IMG/VR virus record: IMGVR_UViG_3300033145_000192
Span: 1 to 64,000 of that record
Source of the DNA: a virus
Reading direction: 5' to 3' (one strand)
Length of the DNA stretch: 64,000 bases
Shown: positions 45,443 through 52,273 of the stretch, piece by piece
How positions within the stretch are numbered: the stretch's first letter is position 1
Layout of the letters: every line of letters starts with the position of its first letter
Notes under the pieces: model-generated
Told to the model about the DNA's origin: nothing
The model's input: the letters and a program-made list of their open reading frames with translations, nothing else
Database searches by the model: none
Position numbers and translations under genes: made by a program

Positions 45443-45547
45443 CGATATGTCATTGGAGGTTCGAATCCTTCCCTGCCCAATACGTGGGCGGGTTCCCAAA
45501 CTGGCAAAGGGAACGGCGGTAACTAACCCGTCGTTGACAAAATATCG
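45443..45547 (+). tRNA. circularly permuted tRNA candidate A
   Basis: Upstream part: T-arm GGAGG-TTCGAAT-CCTTC (45455-45471), acceptor strand CCTGCCC (45472-45478), A73 at 45479. Six bases later comes the 5' part: acceptor GGGCGGG (45486-45492, pairs 7/7), TT, D-arm CCC/GGG with a GG-containing loop, and hairpin AACGGCGG-TAACTAAC-CCGTCGTT. The halves are tied by CGATAT/ATATCG (45443-45448 with 45542-45547) and GTC/GAC, as if the break were in the variable arm. The anticodon is uncertain (AAC in the 8-nt loop is one reading). Confidence 0.6.
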
Positions 45548-45606
45548 TGCTTTAGACTTAGCTTATTATCCTAAGTTGAGTATCGCAGGAGGTAGCTATA
45601 TCAAAT

Positions 45607-45772
45607 GTAACTGACAAACCAAGCCTGAGACACGGGTTCGAATCCCGTCTGGTCGATTGGACTGACAGCTTGTCTGTCGGACTGAACAGTGAGTAAGGGG
45701 AAACACACAAAACTTCCTATAACGACCGGTAGCTTAGTGGCAAAGCGTAGGTTTTCAGATTAACGCAGTTAC
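45607..45772 (+). tRNA. circularly permuted tRNA candidate B
   Basis: Upstream part: CCTG anticodon-stem strand (45624-45627), T-arm ACGGG-TTCGAAT-CCCGT (45632-45648), acceptor CTGGTCG (45649-45655), A73. After a 66-base spacer with a GACAG/CTGTC hairpin comes the 5' part: acceptor CGACCGG (45723-45729, pairs 7/7), TA, D-arm GCTT-AGTGGCA-AAGC and TAGG (45748-45751). GTAACTG (45607-45613) pairs perfectly with CAGTTAC (45766-45772) beyond the anticodon stem. The 5' loop side begins TTTTC, so a UUC (Glu) anticodon is possible but not certain. Confidence 0.65.
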
Positions 45773-45835
45773 TTAAACGTCGATAGTTACGTAATGTGCC
45801 TGTAACCAATATTGACTAACATCATAATTGTTAAA

Positions 45836-45869
45836 GGGGGCGGCGAACACGGTTAGGTTTCTCGCCCCC
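45836..45869 (+). other. GC-rich hairpin after permuted tRNA
   Basis: GGGGGCG pairs with CGCCCCC around a 20-nt loop; only ATTTC follows, so termination is uncertain. The flanking 45773-45835 stretch holds no recognisable gene. Confidence 0.5.
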
Positions 45870-45874
45870 ATTTC

Positions 45875-45946
45875 GACCTTATCGTCCAACGGATAGGACA
45901 GGAGTTTCCTAAACTTCAAATCTGGGTTCGAATCCCAGTAGGGTCA
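45875..45946 (+). tRNA. tRNA-Arg (CCT)
   Basis: Acceptor GACCTTA/TAGGGTC, D-arm GTCC...GGAC, anticodon arm GGAGT-TTCCTAA-ACTTC, T-arm CTGGG-TTCGAAT-CCCAG. Confidence 0.88.
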
Positions 45947-46016
45947 TTTCAAAACTAGCTGATTGAAACCATTTGTCCTAGGCAACATTTGGAAGTAGAT
46001 GTTACGGTTTGGGAGT

Positions 46017-46087
46017 AGGGTCGTAGTGTAATAGCAACATACCCGTCGTTGAGGCGGGAGATGCGGGTGCAACTCCCGTCGAGTCTG
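46017..46087 (+). tRNA. tRNA-Gln (TTG)-like
   Basis: Acceptor AGGGTCG/CGAGTCT (one mismatch), anticodon arm CCCGT-CGTTGAG-GCGGG, with G instead of T at position 33, T-arm GCGGG-TGCAACT-CCCGT. Confidence 0.7.
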
Positions 46088-46098
46088 TAGGAGTAATC

Positions 46099-46269
46099 AT
46101 GGCAATTGATATTGAGCACTGGTTTAAGAAAGTAAAGAGGTCTAAGGGACACCACGTAAGCAGAATGCAAGTTCCCCCAAATACAATGCAAGAACTCCTA
46201 GAAGAACTAAAAGCACTGAGACCGGCACCAAAGCCAGTGGAAGAAGAGTATGAAGAAGACGACACCTAA
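46099..46269 (+). CDS. 56-residue charged protein
   Basis: TAGGAGTAATC precedes the ATG. Basic first half (WFKKVKRSKGHHVSR) and acidic end (PVEEEYEEDDT). Overlaps the next gene by 20 bases. Function unknown. Confidence 0.6.
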   Translation: MAIDIEHWFKKVKRSKGHHVSRMQVPPNTMQELLEELKALRPAPKPVEEEYEEDDT

Positions 46270-46558
46270 GCTCTATACGGGCTTTAGAGAAAACGAAAGA
46301 ATCTATAGGCATGTCTGTGACGAATCGAAGGCCGCAGGGGCACAGAGGAATCACAGAAACGAGTCTCGCGTAATGCTTGGGCCATTTGGTCTTGGTGTCC
46401 TCAATATGGACATTGATGCTGATTGGGCTGGAGACCAAAAGAACAAAAGCATCTATCTCCCAGGAGCAACATGTTGCCCTTATTGTGGAATAGACATTGC
46501 GAACCTATTGAAACAGGCGAATGAGGCGGCAAGACACGCCTCGACATTGCCCCATTAG
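46250..46558 (+). CDS. hypothetical protein with C-terminal CCPYC
   Basis: 102 residues. The C-terminal GATCCPYCGIDIANLL resembles half of a zinc ribbon; Cys23 upstream (RHVCDESK) may complete it. The stop lies inside tRNA-Thr(GGT). No family recognised. Confidence 0.65.
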   Translation: MKKTTPKLYTGFRENERIYRHVCDESKAAGAQRNHRNESRVMLGPFGLGVLNMDIDADWAGDQKNKSIYLPGATCCPYCGIDIANLLKQANEAARHASTLPH

Positions 46559-46619
46559 CTCAATGGTAGAGCTTATCCTTGGTATGGATATGAACAGGGT
46601 TCGATTCCCTGATGGGGCT
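46549..46619 (+). tRNA. tRNA-Thr (GGT)
   Basis: Acceptor GCCCCAT/ATGGGGC, D-arm GCTC...GAGC, anticodon arm TATCC-TTGGTAT-GGATA, T-arm CAGGG-TTCGATT-CCCTG. Confidence 0.92.
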
Positions 46620-46630
46620 TGAGGTGAACC

Positions 46631-47275
46631 ATGGACACGAGATTCAGAAGATTGCAAAGAAGCCACGCACAAGAACCCAGTGATATTCAAACACACGCGA
46701 GGCTTCTCTCATCTGCGATTCGCTCAGGATTTTTGAATTTTCATCACGTCCTCCTCTGCGCTTTTTTGGGGCACCACGCGGCACGGCTCACGATGATAAA
46801 TGAGGCGAAGCATGACGGGGTCATCTATAACGGCAAGAAGATTCCGAACATGGAAATTACGCACTTGATAGGTAACATTCCTCAATGGGGAAGAGAACCT
46901 GCAAGGAGAGCGGGCCTTGCTGTCACGAGAATGTGCATAGAACACCTAAAATCGGTCGGCCAAACTGGCTCGTTCTACACCCTGGCGATACAAGGAGCCG
47001 ATGAAGCAGAGCGCGTAATCAAACACGATACTCCAGACAAAGAGCTATGGGCAATAATCCGCCGCATTCAAGGCCAGCGGGCCAGCCCTATGCCTACTAG
47101 GAGAGAGAAGGTGGGTGCGTGTGAACGCATGATAGCGAACTTTCTCATTGATTGTGCCGCATCAGGAAAACACACTGGACTACTAAAGGCATCGACTGCC
47201 TGGTTTGATGATAACAAACTTGAGGCAGCGGTAAGAGCAGAGCTATATCCATGGGCTCTAGGAGAATACATATGA
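46631..47275 (+). CDS. hypothetical protein
   Basis: 214 residues, basic N-terminal region with His-rich stretch (FHHVLLCAFLGHHAARL) and a helical C-terminal half. TTGAGGTGAACC precedes the ATG. No motif recognised. It overlaps the SLOG gene by 4 bases. Confidence 0.65.
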   Translation: MDTRFRRLQRSHAQEPSDIQTHARLLSSAIRSGFLNFHHVLLCAFLGHHAARLTMINEAKHDGVIYNGKKIPNMEITHLIGNIPQWGREPARRAGLAVTRMCIEHLKSVGQTGSFYTLAIQGADEAERVIKHDTPDKELWAIIRRIQGQRASPMPTRREKVGACERMIANFLIDCAASGKHTGLLKASTAWFDDNKLEAAVRAELYPWALGEYI

Positions 47276-47700
47276 GGGTCATCATTTGCGGCAGTCGTGG
47301 CATTAAGGGACCAGAGGGCATGAAGCACGTAATGGACGCCATCAAGGCGAGCGGCTTTGTAGTGACCGAAGTTGTTACTGGTCAGGCCGAAGGTGTCGAT
47401 GAACTAGCTGATGCTTGGGCTAAAGAGGCTGGAATAGACAGAGTTGTTTTCCCAGGAAACTGGAAAGGCAAGGGCAAGTCTGCTGGCTATAAGCGCAATC
47501 AGAAAATGGCATGGTATGTGTCACTATTCATGGACCAGGACAATCCCCCAGAGAACCTCAAGGGTGGGTGCATTGCGGTCTGGAATGGTTCTTCTAGAGG
47601 AACTGGACACATGATTGACATAGCGACGGAGAATTGTCTTCCGCTATACGTTCACACCGTTAAGAAAGATGTGGAGGAAGCTGCTCCAGCGAGTTCCTAA
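47272..47700 (+). CDS. SLOG-domain (YspA/DUF2493-like) protein
   Basis: Rossmann-like SLOG fold: MRVIICGSRGI at the start, VVTGQAEGVDELADAWAKEAGI in the middle and GYKRNQKMAWY later, the usual nucleotide-binding pattern. These proteins bind small nucleotide ligands and some generate or sense nucleotide signals. 142 residues is typical. The 3' end overlaps the convergent minus-strand gene by 41 bases. With a PARP-like enzyme in the same phage, an NAD-derived ligand is conceivable but not supported by direct evidence. Confidence 0.78.
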   Translation: MRVIICGSRGIKGPEGMKHVMDAIKASGFVVTEVVTGQAEGVDELADAWAKEAGIDRVVFPGNWKGKGKSAGYKRNQKMAWYVSLFMDQDNPPENLKGGCIAVWNGSSRGTGHMIDIATENCLPLYVHTVKKDVEEAAPASS

Positions 47701-47980
47701 TATCACCAGGACCTTCGGTGACTTCTTTCACAACAGTATTTATCTTCACTTCACTACAATCAGACTTTTTAATGTATTCCGACATATGCTGGGTGAATAC
47801 CCTTCTTGTCCTATAGTCGAGACGATTCTTCGCCTCTTCTACCGACTGAATGGTATGAGACAACATATCTTCGATATCATCGGCACGCTTGGCTTCAGCC
47901 CTGGCCTTCCTCCATTCGAAGTATGCCTTCACCGCAGCCGCAATTGTCGTTAGAAGTAGGATAATTCCCTCTATACTCAT
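47660..47980 (-). CDS. single-pass membrane protein, holin-like topology
   Basis: Start ATG at 47980, preceded by CGGAGGAAAG. N-terminal helix (about residues 4-20, EGIILLLTTIAAAVKAYF) then a basic helical region (EWRKARAEAKRADDIED). Topology resembles the membrane protein at 54.7-55.0 kb. It is the only minus-strand gene between 37 and 51 kb. Holin, spanin or unrelated; unproven. Confidence 0.55.
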   Translation of the reverse strand: MSIEGIILLLTTIAAAVKAYFEWRKARAEAKRADDIEDMLSHTIQSVEEAKNRLDYRTRRVFTQHMSEYIKKSDCSEVKINTVVKEVTEGPGDIRNSLEQLPPHLS

Positions 47981-48011
47981 GAGCTTTCCTCCGAAAGTTA
48001 ATACACACATG

Positions 48012-48039
48012 TTGACTTTCATAGAAGTCGCCCTATATT
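48012..48039 (+). promoter_or_regulatory. sigma70-type promoter
   Basis: TTGACT 48012-48017 and TATATT 48034-48039, 16-bp spacer ending AGAAGTCGCCC as in the 37737 promoter. Drives the small gene at 48134 and the downstream tRNAs. Confidence 0.8.
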
Positions 48040-48133
48040 CAGAATGGCACAACAAGAAAGGTTACTCTCGGAGACTCCTTGTCAATCTCCAAAGCGTTAG
48101 ACTAAAATCAAACAATCAACCACGGGAGTTTTG

Positions 48134-48322
48134 ATGAGTTACATTGACCATCCTGTTCTTTATACCGATGATTTTACTGACGACACTTGGCTATTGCTAA
48201 TGGAAAGGGCGAATGGTCGAGACGGATTCTGGAGACGGTATGCTAGGCGTAAAATGCGCCGTGCGGTTCGAGAACTTCTCAGAGGAGTTAGACCGCGAAT
48301 AGCAATGGGGTGGTGTAACTAA
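48134..48322 (+). CDS. small basic hypothetical protein
   Basis: ATG 48134 after ACGGGAGTTTTG. 62 residues with an acidic start and a very basic end (WRRYARRKMRRAVRELLRGVRPR). First gene after the promoter at 48012. Unidentified. Confidence 0.6.
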   Translation: MSYIDHPVLYTDDFTDDTWLLLMERANGRDGFWRRYARRKMRRAVRELLRGVRPRIAMGWCN

Positions 48323-48588
48323 GAAATAAGAGAGCTTTGCGCTCTAGCTTTGCAAACTTTGTCATAAAAGGTGTTATACGCCTAGACCCGGCACGCTTGA
48401 CGCGCCCGTCTGCTTAACAACACAAACAACACATTAAAGAGAGCACTAAAGCGCGAAGCACTCATCCAAAATCGGAGGTTCGGTGTATAGAATTATCAGA
48501 TGGATACATACGAAATCGGGACGTTAAGACAGGTCGTAATGCGACAACGGGGTTTGTAGGTGCCCCTCGTGATTCCAAAACCTACTTT
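48323..48588 (+). other. non-coding stretch with hairpins
   Basis: 266 bases without a credible gene. It begins with AGAGAGC-TTT-GCGCTCT, a terminator-like hairpin followed by AGCTTTGC, and contains a CGCGCC/GCGCG-rich part and a GTAGG...CCTAC arm near 48556-48584. No tRNA could be built. Confidence 0.4.
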
Positions 48589-48661
48589 GCAGCCATGGTG
48601 TTTAACGGTAGCATGTGAGGCTTCCAACCTCTTGGTTCGGGTTCGAATCCCGATGGCTGCT
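48589..48661 (+). tRNA. tRNA-Gly (TCC)
   Basis: Acceptor GCAGCCA/TGGCTGC, anticodon arm TGAGG-CTTCCAA-CCTCT, T-arm TCGGG-TTCGAAT-CCCGA. Confidence 0.9.
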
Positions 48662-48662
48662 T

Positions 48663-48752
48663 ATCGAATTGAGTCATCTATCACGTTACGGATGTCTCCG
48701 TCCTAGGTATTCTTGCCAAAAGACGTTCTCTTAGAAAGAAAATGAATTCGAT
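48663..48752 (+). ncRNA. structured RNA closed by an 8-bp stem
   Basis: ATCGAATT pairs perfectly with AATTCGAT across 90 bases, directly after tRNA-Gly. Internal ACGGA/TCCGT hairpin. No tRNA arms. A GCGGC/GCCGC hairpin follows before tRNA-Gln. Confidence 0.45.
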
Positions 48753-48799
48753 GGGTTGGCGGCATTGTTCCAAGCAACTCCCTATCCAAGCCGCTATTT

Positions 48800-48871
48800 T
48801 GCTCTATGGTGTAACCGGCAGCACGGAAGACTCTGAATCTTTTAGTCTTGGTTCGAATCCAAGTAGAGCAG
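48800..48871 (+). tRNA. tRNA-Gln (CTG)
   Basis: Acceptor TGCTCTA/TAGAGCA, anticodon loop CTCTGAA on stem AAGA/TCTT, T-arm CTTGG-TTCGAAT-CCAAG. Confidence 0.9.
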
Positions 48872-48888
48872 TAATATGGAGGTGAGAC

Positions 48889-49023
48889 GTGGAAGCATTC
48901 CTAGTGATTGTTGGATTGGTATTTATCGTTTGTCTTGTGGCCAACAGGGGACAAGAGAAAAGTGACGAAAAATACGAGAAGTATCTTGAAGAACTTGAAG
49001 CAGAACATGGTAAGTGGGATTAA
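48889..49023 (+). CDS. 44-residue membrane protein (GTG start)
   Basis: GGAGGTGAGAC precedes GTG 48889. One helix (AFLVIVGLVFIVCLVA) and a charged helical tail (EKSDEKYEKYLEELEAEH). Ends 3 bases before tRNA-Gln(TTG). Function unknown. Confidence 0.6.
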   Translation: MEAFLVIVGLVFIVCLVANRGQEKSDEKYEKYLEELEAEHGKWD

Positions 49024-49026
49024 CAT

Positions 49027-49097
49027 TGCCTCATGATGTAAGGGCAGCATAGCAGACTTTGAATCTGTTTGTCTTGGTTCGAATCCAAGTGGGGCAG
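49027..49097 (+). tRNA. tRNA-Gln (TTG)
   Basis: Acceptor TGCCTCA/TGGGGCA, anticodon loop CTTTGAA on stem CAGA/TCTG, T-arm CTTGG-TTCGAAT-CCAAG. Confidence 0.9.
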
Positions 49098-49099
49098 TA

Positions 49100-49178
49100 G
49101 TGTGGTCCAGTCTAAATAAGTCACAGAAGCAGCGGGCAATTTCATGCATCAAGCACCACTGGTAAGTGACAGCCACAC
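49100..49178 (+). ncRNA. structured RNA closed by a 6-bp stem
   Basis: GTGTGG/CCACAC closes the element; CCAGT/ACTGG and GTCAC/GTGAC lie inside. It fills the gap between tRNA-Gln and tRNA-Gly. The internal pairs cross, so alternative folds or a pseudoknot are possible. Confidence 0.4.
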
Positions 49179-49180
49179 AT

Positions 49181-49252
49181 GCGGACGTAGCTCAACGGTA
49201 GAGCATCACGTTGCCAACGTGAAGGTTGCCGGTTCGAATCCGGTCGTCCGCT
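49181..49252 (+). tRNA. tRNA-Gly (GCC)
   Basis: Acceptor GCGGACG/CGTCCGC, anticodon arm TCACG-TTGCCAA-CGTGA, T-arm GCCGG-TTCGAAT-CCGGT. Last tRNA of the island. Confidence 0.93.
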
Positions 49253-49270
49253 TCACAAGGGAGTATAGCA

Positions 49271-49744
49271 ATGGCGCGGATTAGCTTAGTGGTTTGTGAC
49301 TTGTGCAAAGAAAACATAGAGGGTGCTGCTGTTTACGGCATCGCCCTCATTCGCTATAATGACACAGGTGAGGAGTATAAGGAGAACAAGGGAGAGATTT
49401 GTCCGAATTGCTACCGCTCTCTGGTCAGCAGATTAAATAAAGAAGTGGAGCCTGCATCCTGGCTTCCTCCTCGCGCCCAGCAAGCCCCCAGCAATTCACG
49501 ACAATCCCTTCGCTGCGTCGGAGTGCAGGACGATGGGTCAGGAGTCGTCGGCGTGTCAGACGCCGTGGAGCGCCCGCCAGGTTCAAAAAAACTGTGCGAG
49601 GGCGAGTTCAAAGTGCCATCACAGGCGCATATAGTTCCAAGAGAGAAACCTAATTGTAAGCACGACCGCAAGAGTTTTGCGGATAACGGTGAACTCATTT
49701 GCTTAGAGTGTTCAGAGCTACTGGGGAAAGTGGAGAGTGCATGA
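49271..49744 (+). CDS. hypothetical protein with two zinc-ribbon halves
   Basis: ATG 49271 after AAGGGAGTATAGCA. N-terminal VCDLCKENIEG plus ICPNCYRS form one likely zinc site; C-terminal NCKHDR...LICLECSE forms another, separated by a low-complexity linker. 157 residues. Function unknown. Confidence 0.65.
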   Translation: MARISLVVCDLCKENIEGAAVYGIALIRYNDTGEEYKENKGEICPNCYRSLVSRLNKEVEPASWLPPRAQQAPSNSRQSLRCVGVQDDGSGVVGVSDAVERPPGSKKLCEGEFKVPSQAHIVPREKPNCKHDRKSFADNGELICLECSELLGKVESA

Positions 49745-50055
49745 CAGAATACGAAGAATCCGACGAACCAGTCCTGTCTGAAGAAGATAGAGAATTCTTG
49801 ATAAAAGCAATGAAGGACATGGAAGTTTTGATAGAGTCTACCAGAGAACCGATGGACTCTAAAGTGCTAGGACTACTAGAGATAGCACACGATATGCTGT
49901 TTGAGCAAATCGAACTTGACAAATTCTATACATGGGGACCGGCGCTTGAAGTAGAGCACGCCAGCACTCACCAACCGGAAGGGAAGAAATTCCTTTTCAT
50001 CAAAGAAGAAGAGGAACCACCTTCAGCGGAGGAGCTAGAGAACTGGTTCAAATAG
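49741..50055 (+). CDS. acidic hypothetical protein
   Basis: ATGA-type overlap with the previous gene fixes ATG 49741. 104 residues, very acidic, helical (EEDREFLIKAMKDMEVLIEST, EIAHDMLFEQIELD). No family recognised. Confidence 0.65.
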   Translation: MTEYEESDEPVLSEEDREFLIKAMKDMEVLIESTREPMDSKVLGLLEIAHDMLFEQIELDKFYTWGPALEVEHASTHQPEGKKFLFIKEEEEPPSAEELENWFK

Positions 50056-50063
50056 GAGATGAT

Positions 50064-50609
50064 ATGAATACTGCCCAAACTACAGATACCGTAACTAACG
50101 CACATAGAGCATTGGTGCTTAACACAGCATGGATGCCAATTGAGACTGTTACTTGGGAGGATGCATTCAAGATGGTCTTTAATGGTCGAGCAAAGGCCAT
50201 TGATTACTACGATGTTATCGTTCGCACTCCTAACGACGAGTTCTTCGTTCCTGCCGTATTGGTATTGAACGACTACTTCCAGGTTCCAAAGCGCACAGTC
50301 ATCTACTCCAAGAGGCTCGTTTGTGAGCGTGACAACTGGACGTGTCAATACTGCCGCAAGAAGCTAACGACCAAGTCAGCGACAATTGACCACGTTCGTC
50401 CTAGATGTCTTGGAGGCCGTAGTAATTTCGAGAACTGTGTTGCTAGCTGTGAGCCCTGTAACTCTCGTAAGGCAAACAAGCCTTTGAGCAGGACAAAGTT
50501 CAAGCTAATTAAGCAACCTCGTAGGCCATTCATCCATCCACTCCAGGGTAAAATCAAACAAGTCAGGCCAGAGTGGGAGCCTTACTTGGAGGCTATTCTG
50601 AAGCGATGA
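50064..50609 (+). CDS. HNH endonuclease
   Basis: HNH core with zinc Cys pairs: RDNWTCQYCRKKL, ATIDHVRPRCLGGRSN and SCEPCNSRKANK. The N-terminal segment (ALVLNTAWMPIETVTWEDAFKM) is the usual lead-in of stand-alone bacterial/phage HNH proteins. 181 residues. It would cut or nick double-stranded DNA; homing, packaging or host DNA attack are options. TAGGAGATGAT precedes the ATG. Confidence 0.88.
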   Translation: MNTAQTTDTVTNAHRALVLNTAWMPIETVTWEDAFKMVFNGRAKAIDYYDVIVRTPNDEFFVPAVLVLNDYFQVPKRTVIYSKRLVCERDNWTCQYCRKKLTTKSATIDHVRPRCLGGRSNFENCVASCEPCNSRKANKPLSRTKFKLIKQPRRPFIHPLQGKIKQVRPEWEPYLEAILKR

Positions 50610-50788
50610 AATGTAAACTGACGGTCACAATAGGTGACGACAATTCTCTGTTGGTAGCACTAGATAACCCCGGTGAGGTGTCCCCCATGACTCTCGCCGG
50701 GGCTCTAGATTTGGTCAAATTGAGCTTGCATCAGCAAAGCCTTGATGCTATCGTAGAAGTCGATAAGGAGGTTGGAGATGACAGTTAA
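50606..50788 (+). CDS. small hypothetical protein
   Basis: ATGA overlap with the HNH gene. 60 residues, beta-alpha pattern (KLTVTIGDDNSLLVALDNPG, LAGALDLVKLSLHQQS). No motif. Confidence 0.6.
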   Translation: MKCKLTVTIGDDNSLLVALDNPGEVSPMTLAGALDLVKLSLHQQSLDAIVEVDKEVGDDS

Positions 50789-51065
50789 GCATATTCCATC
50801 AAACGCGGGGAAAAAGCCGCTTTCATATGACCCGGTAGAACTCGTGAAGAAGAGGCTTACCAAGGCTCTACGTCCTCATTTCAAAGGAAAGACTGCTGAA
50901 AAGCGTTTAGAAAAAGCCGTAAAGGATTCTATTGAAGCTATAGCGCCACTAATTACGACACAAGAAGTAACAGGCCAAAAGCTGGGTGGAACGGTTATGA
51001 CTGAAGCCGCTTCTTCCCGAAACCCCCACACAGGCAACTTCGGAGTTGCACCGAGGAATATATGA
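50778..51065 (+). CDS. hypothetical protein
   Basis: ATG 50778 lies 6 bases after AAGGAGG. 95 residues, basic first two thirds (VKKRLTKALRPHFKGKTAEKRLEKAVKDS). Overlaps neighbours on both sides. Unidentified. Confidence 0.6.
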   Translation: MTVKHIPSNAGKKPLSYDPVELVKKRLTKALRPHFKGKTAEKRLEKAVKDSIEAIAPLITTQEVTGQKLGGTVMTEAASSRNPHTGNFGVAPRNI

Positions 51066-51394
51066 GCGACGAGAGCCACGAGTCGATTGACCAAGAGGCA
51101 TTGGATAAGCTAGAAGCCATGCGCGGTCAACTTCAAGAAACGGTTGATGAGTCGGGTGTTCCAGAGAAGCAAGGTGAGGTATTCCCGCTGGACATTGAGG
51201 ACCAACTCAGACTTGAGAATATGATGCTCAAGGAGTCACAATCCAAGATGGCAATTCAACTTGCGAATATGTCTGCCAAGGAGGCACGAGATGTATTCCA
51301 ACGACACATACTTGCAAAGCATGGAATTGACCCAACTATGTTCACATTCCAGATAGACCCAGGCGACAAGACGCTAATCATCTCGCCCAAGTAA
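51062..51394 (+). CDS. hypothetical helical protein
   Basis: ATGA overlap with the previous gene. 110 residues, acidic and helical (DQEALDKLEAMRGQLQETVDE, NMMLKESQSKMAIQLANMSAKEARD). Possibly oligomeric coiled coil. Function unknown. Confidence 0.65.
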   Translation: MSDESHESIDQEALDKLEAMRGQLQETVDESGVPEKQGEVFPLDIEDQLRLENMMLKESQSKMAIQLANMSAKEARDVFQRHILAKHGIDPTMFTFQIDPGDKTLIISPK

Positions 51395-51684
51395 TGCCCG
51401 CAGAGTGCGCCGCAAACGAGTGTTCTTCCAAAAATGACAATACCGCCCACTATTCTAAGGATTGGGGCGGTGTTCGTTATTACTGCGTTGACTGTTGGCC
51501 CAATGCAATGGCTTTCTTTACCCAAGTCAGCCGATGTAAGGAGTGCGTGATAAATCACCACGCAGCCTATGACCCCGACACGCGCACGAAGCACACCGTC
51601 AAATTCCTAGGCAAATTCTACGAATTGTGCGCTGAACATCTAGGGGTATATGATGAGGCGGTGGATTATTTTAACGCCTCTTGA
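51394..51684 (+). CDS. Cys-rich zinc-binding protein
   Basis: TAATG overlap with the previous gene. Cys residues in three pairs (ECAANEC, YYCVDCW, SRCKEC) plus a later ELCAEH suggest one or two zinc sites in 96 residues. It ends convergent with the minus-strand block, overlapping it by 14 bases. Confidence 0.65.
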   Translation: MPAECAANECSSKNDNTAHYSKDWGGVRYYCVDCWPNAMAFFTQVSRCKECVINHHAAYDPDTRTKHTVKFLGKFYELCAEHLGVYDEAVDYFNAS

Positions 51685-52273
51685 CTCGCTTGATATGTGT
51701 GCTGCACAGGCGCTTCTCGCTAGAAGTTAGCGGGGCAAATAGCTTCTTTTGATTTAGGAAGCGTGGGTTCTTGAGCGTGATATGGGTTGGTTGGATTGAC
51801 ATTCTCCAATCATTCCTGTTTTCCCAACTCCACTTAATACTCATCATGTAGCCTAGAGCGCCTTTCAAATACGACTTCTTGTCGAATTTCACCCCAAGCT
51901 CTGTGCCAGCGATGTATCCCCTGACCTCTGCATCCCATTCAATCCACAACATCGAATTACGTGCGGCCTTCCATTCGTTGTCTGTAAGCTCACAGCGTCC
52001 GTGAATCCATTCCCAGTGGATATCGTAGGTTTGACACACAGCCTCTATTGCTGGAAGGAATCCATCCAGCCATTGAAGGTAATGTCCGTATTCATGGAGA
52101 AGTGTAGCGGTCTTTTTCTTAATAGTATCCCGCCTGGTGGCCATAACGATGATAGGCCCCGCCTCGGTCACTGTGAACGTGCCTGCGGAGCCCTCAACGT
52201 AGTCGCGGTTTTTGTATATTCGAATTCTACACCCCTCGCTTTTAACATGAGCGATGAGTTCATCGAATGTCAT
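51671..52273 (-). CDS. putative zinc metallopeptidase-like protein
   Basis: HExxH-type motif LLHEYGHYLQWL near residues 57-68, with surrounding helices as in small phage metallopeptidase-like proteins. 200 residues, basic C-terminus (STHIKRVKRR). Overlaps the upstream gene by 1 base. In a virion block, such proteins can process head or tail proteins, but the substrate is unknown. Confidence 0.65.
   Translation of the reverse strand: MTFDELIAHVKSEGCRIRIYKNRDYVEGSAGTFTVTEAGPIIVMATRRDTIKKKTATLLHEYGHYLQWLDGFLPAIEAVCQTYDIHWEWIHGRCELTDNEWKAARNSMLWIEWDAEVRGYIAGTELGVKFDKKSYLKGALGYMMSIKWSWENRNDWRMSIQPTHITLKNPRFLNQKKLFAPLTSSEKRLCSTHIKRVKRR

Noticed and set aside
45607-45722. Two-piece (permuted) tmRNA
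   Set aside because: The 5' half has a standard tRNA D-arm stem and no tag frame, and a one-piece tmRNA already exists at 23.7 kb.
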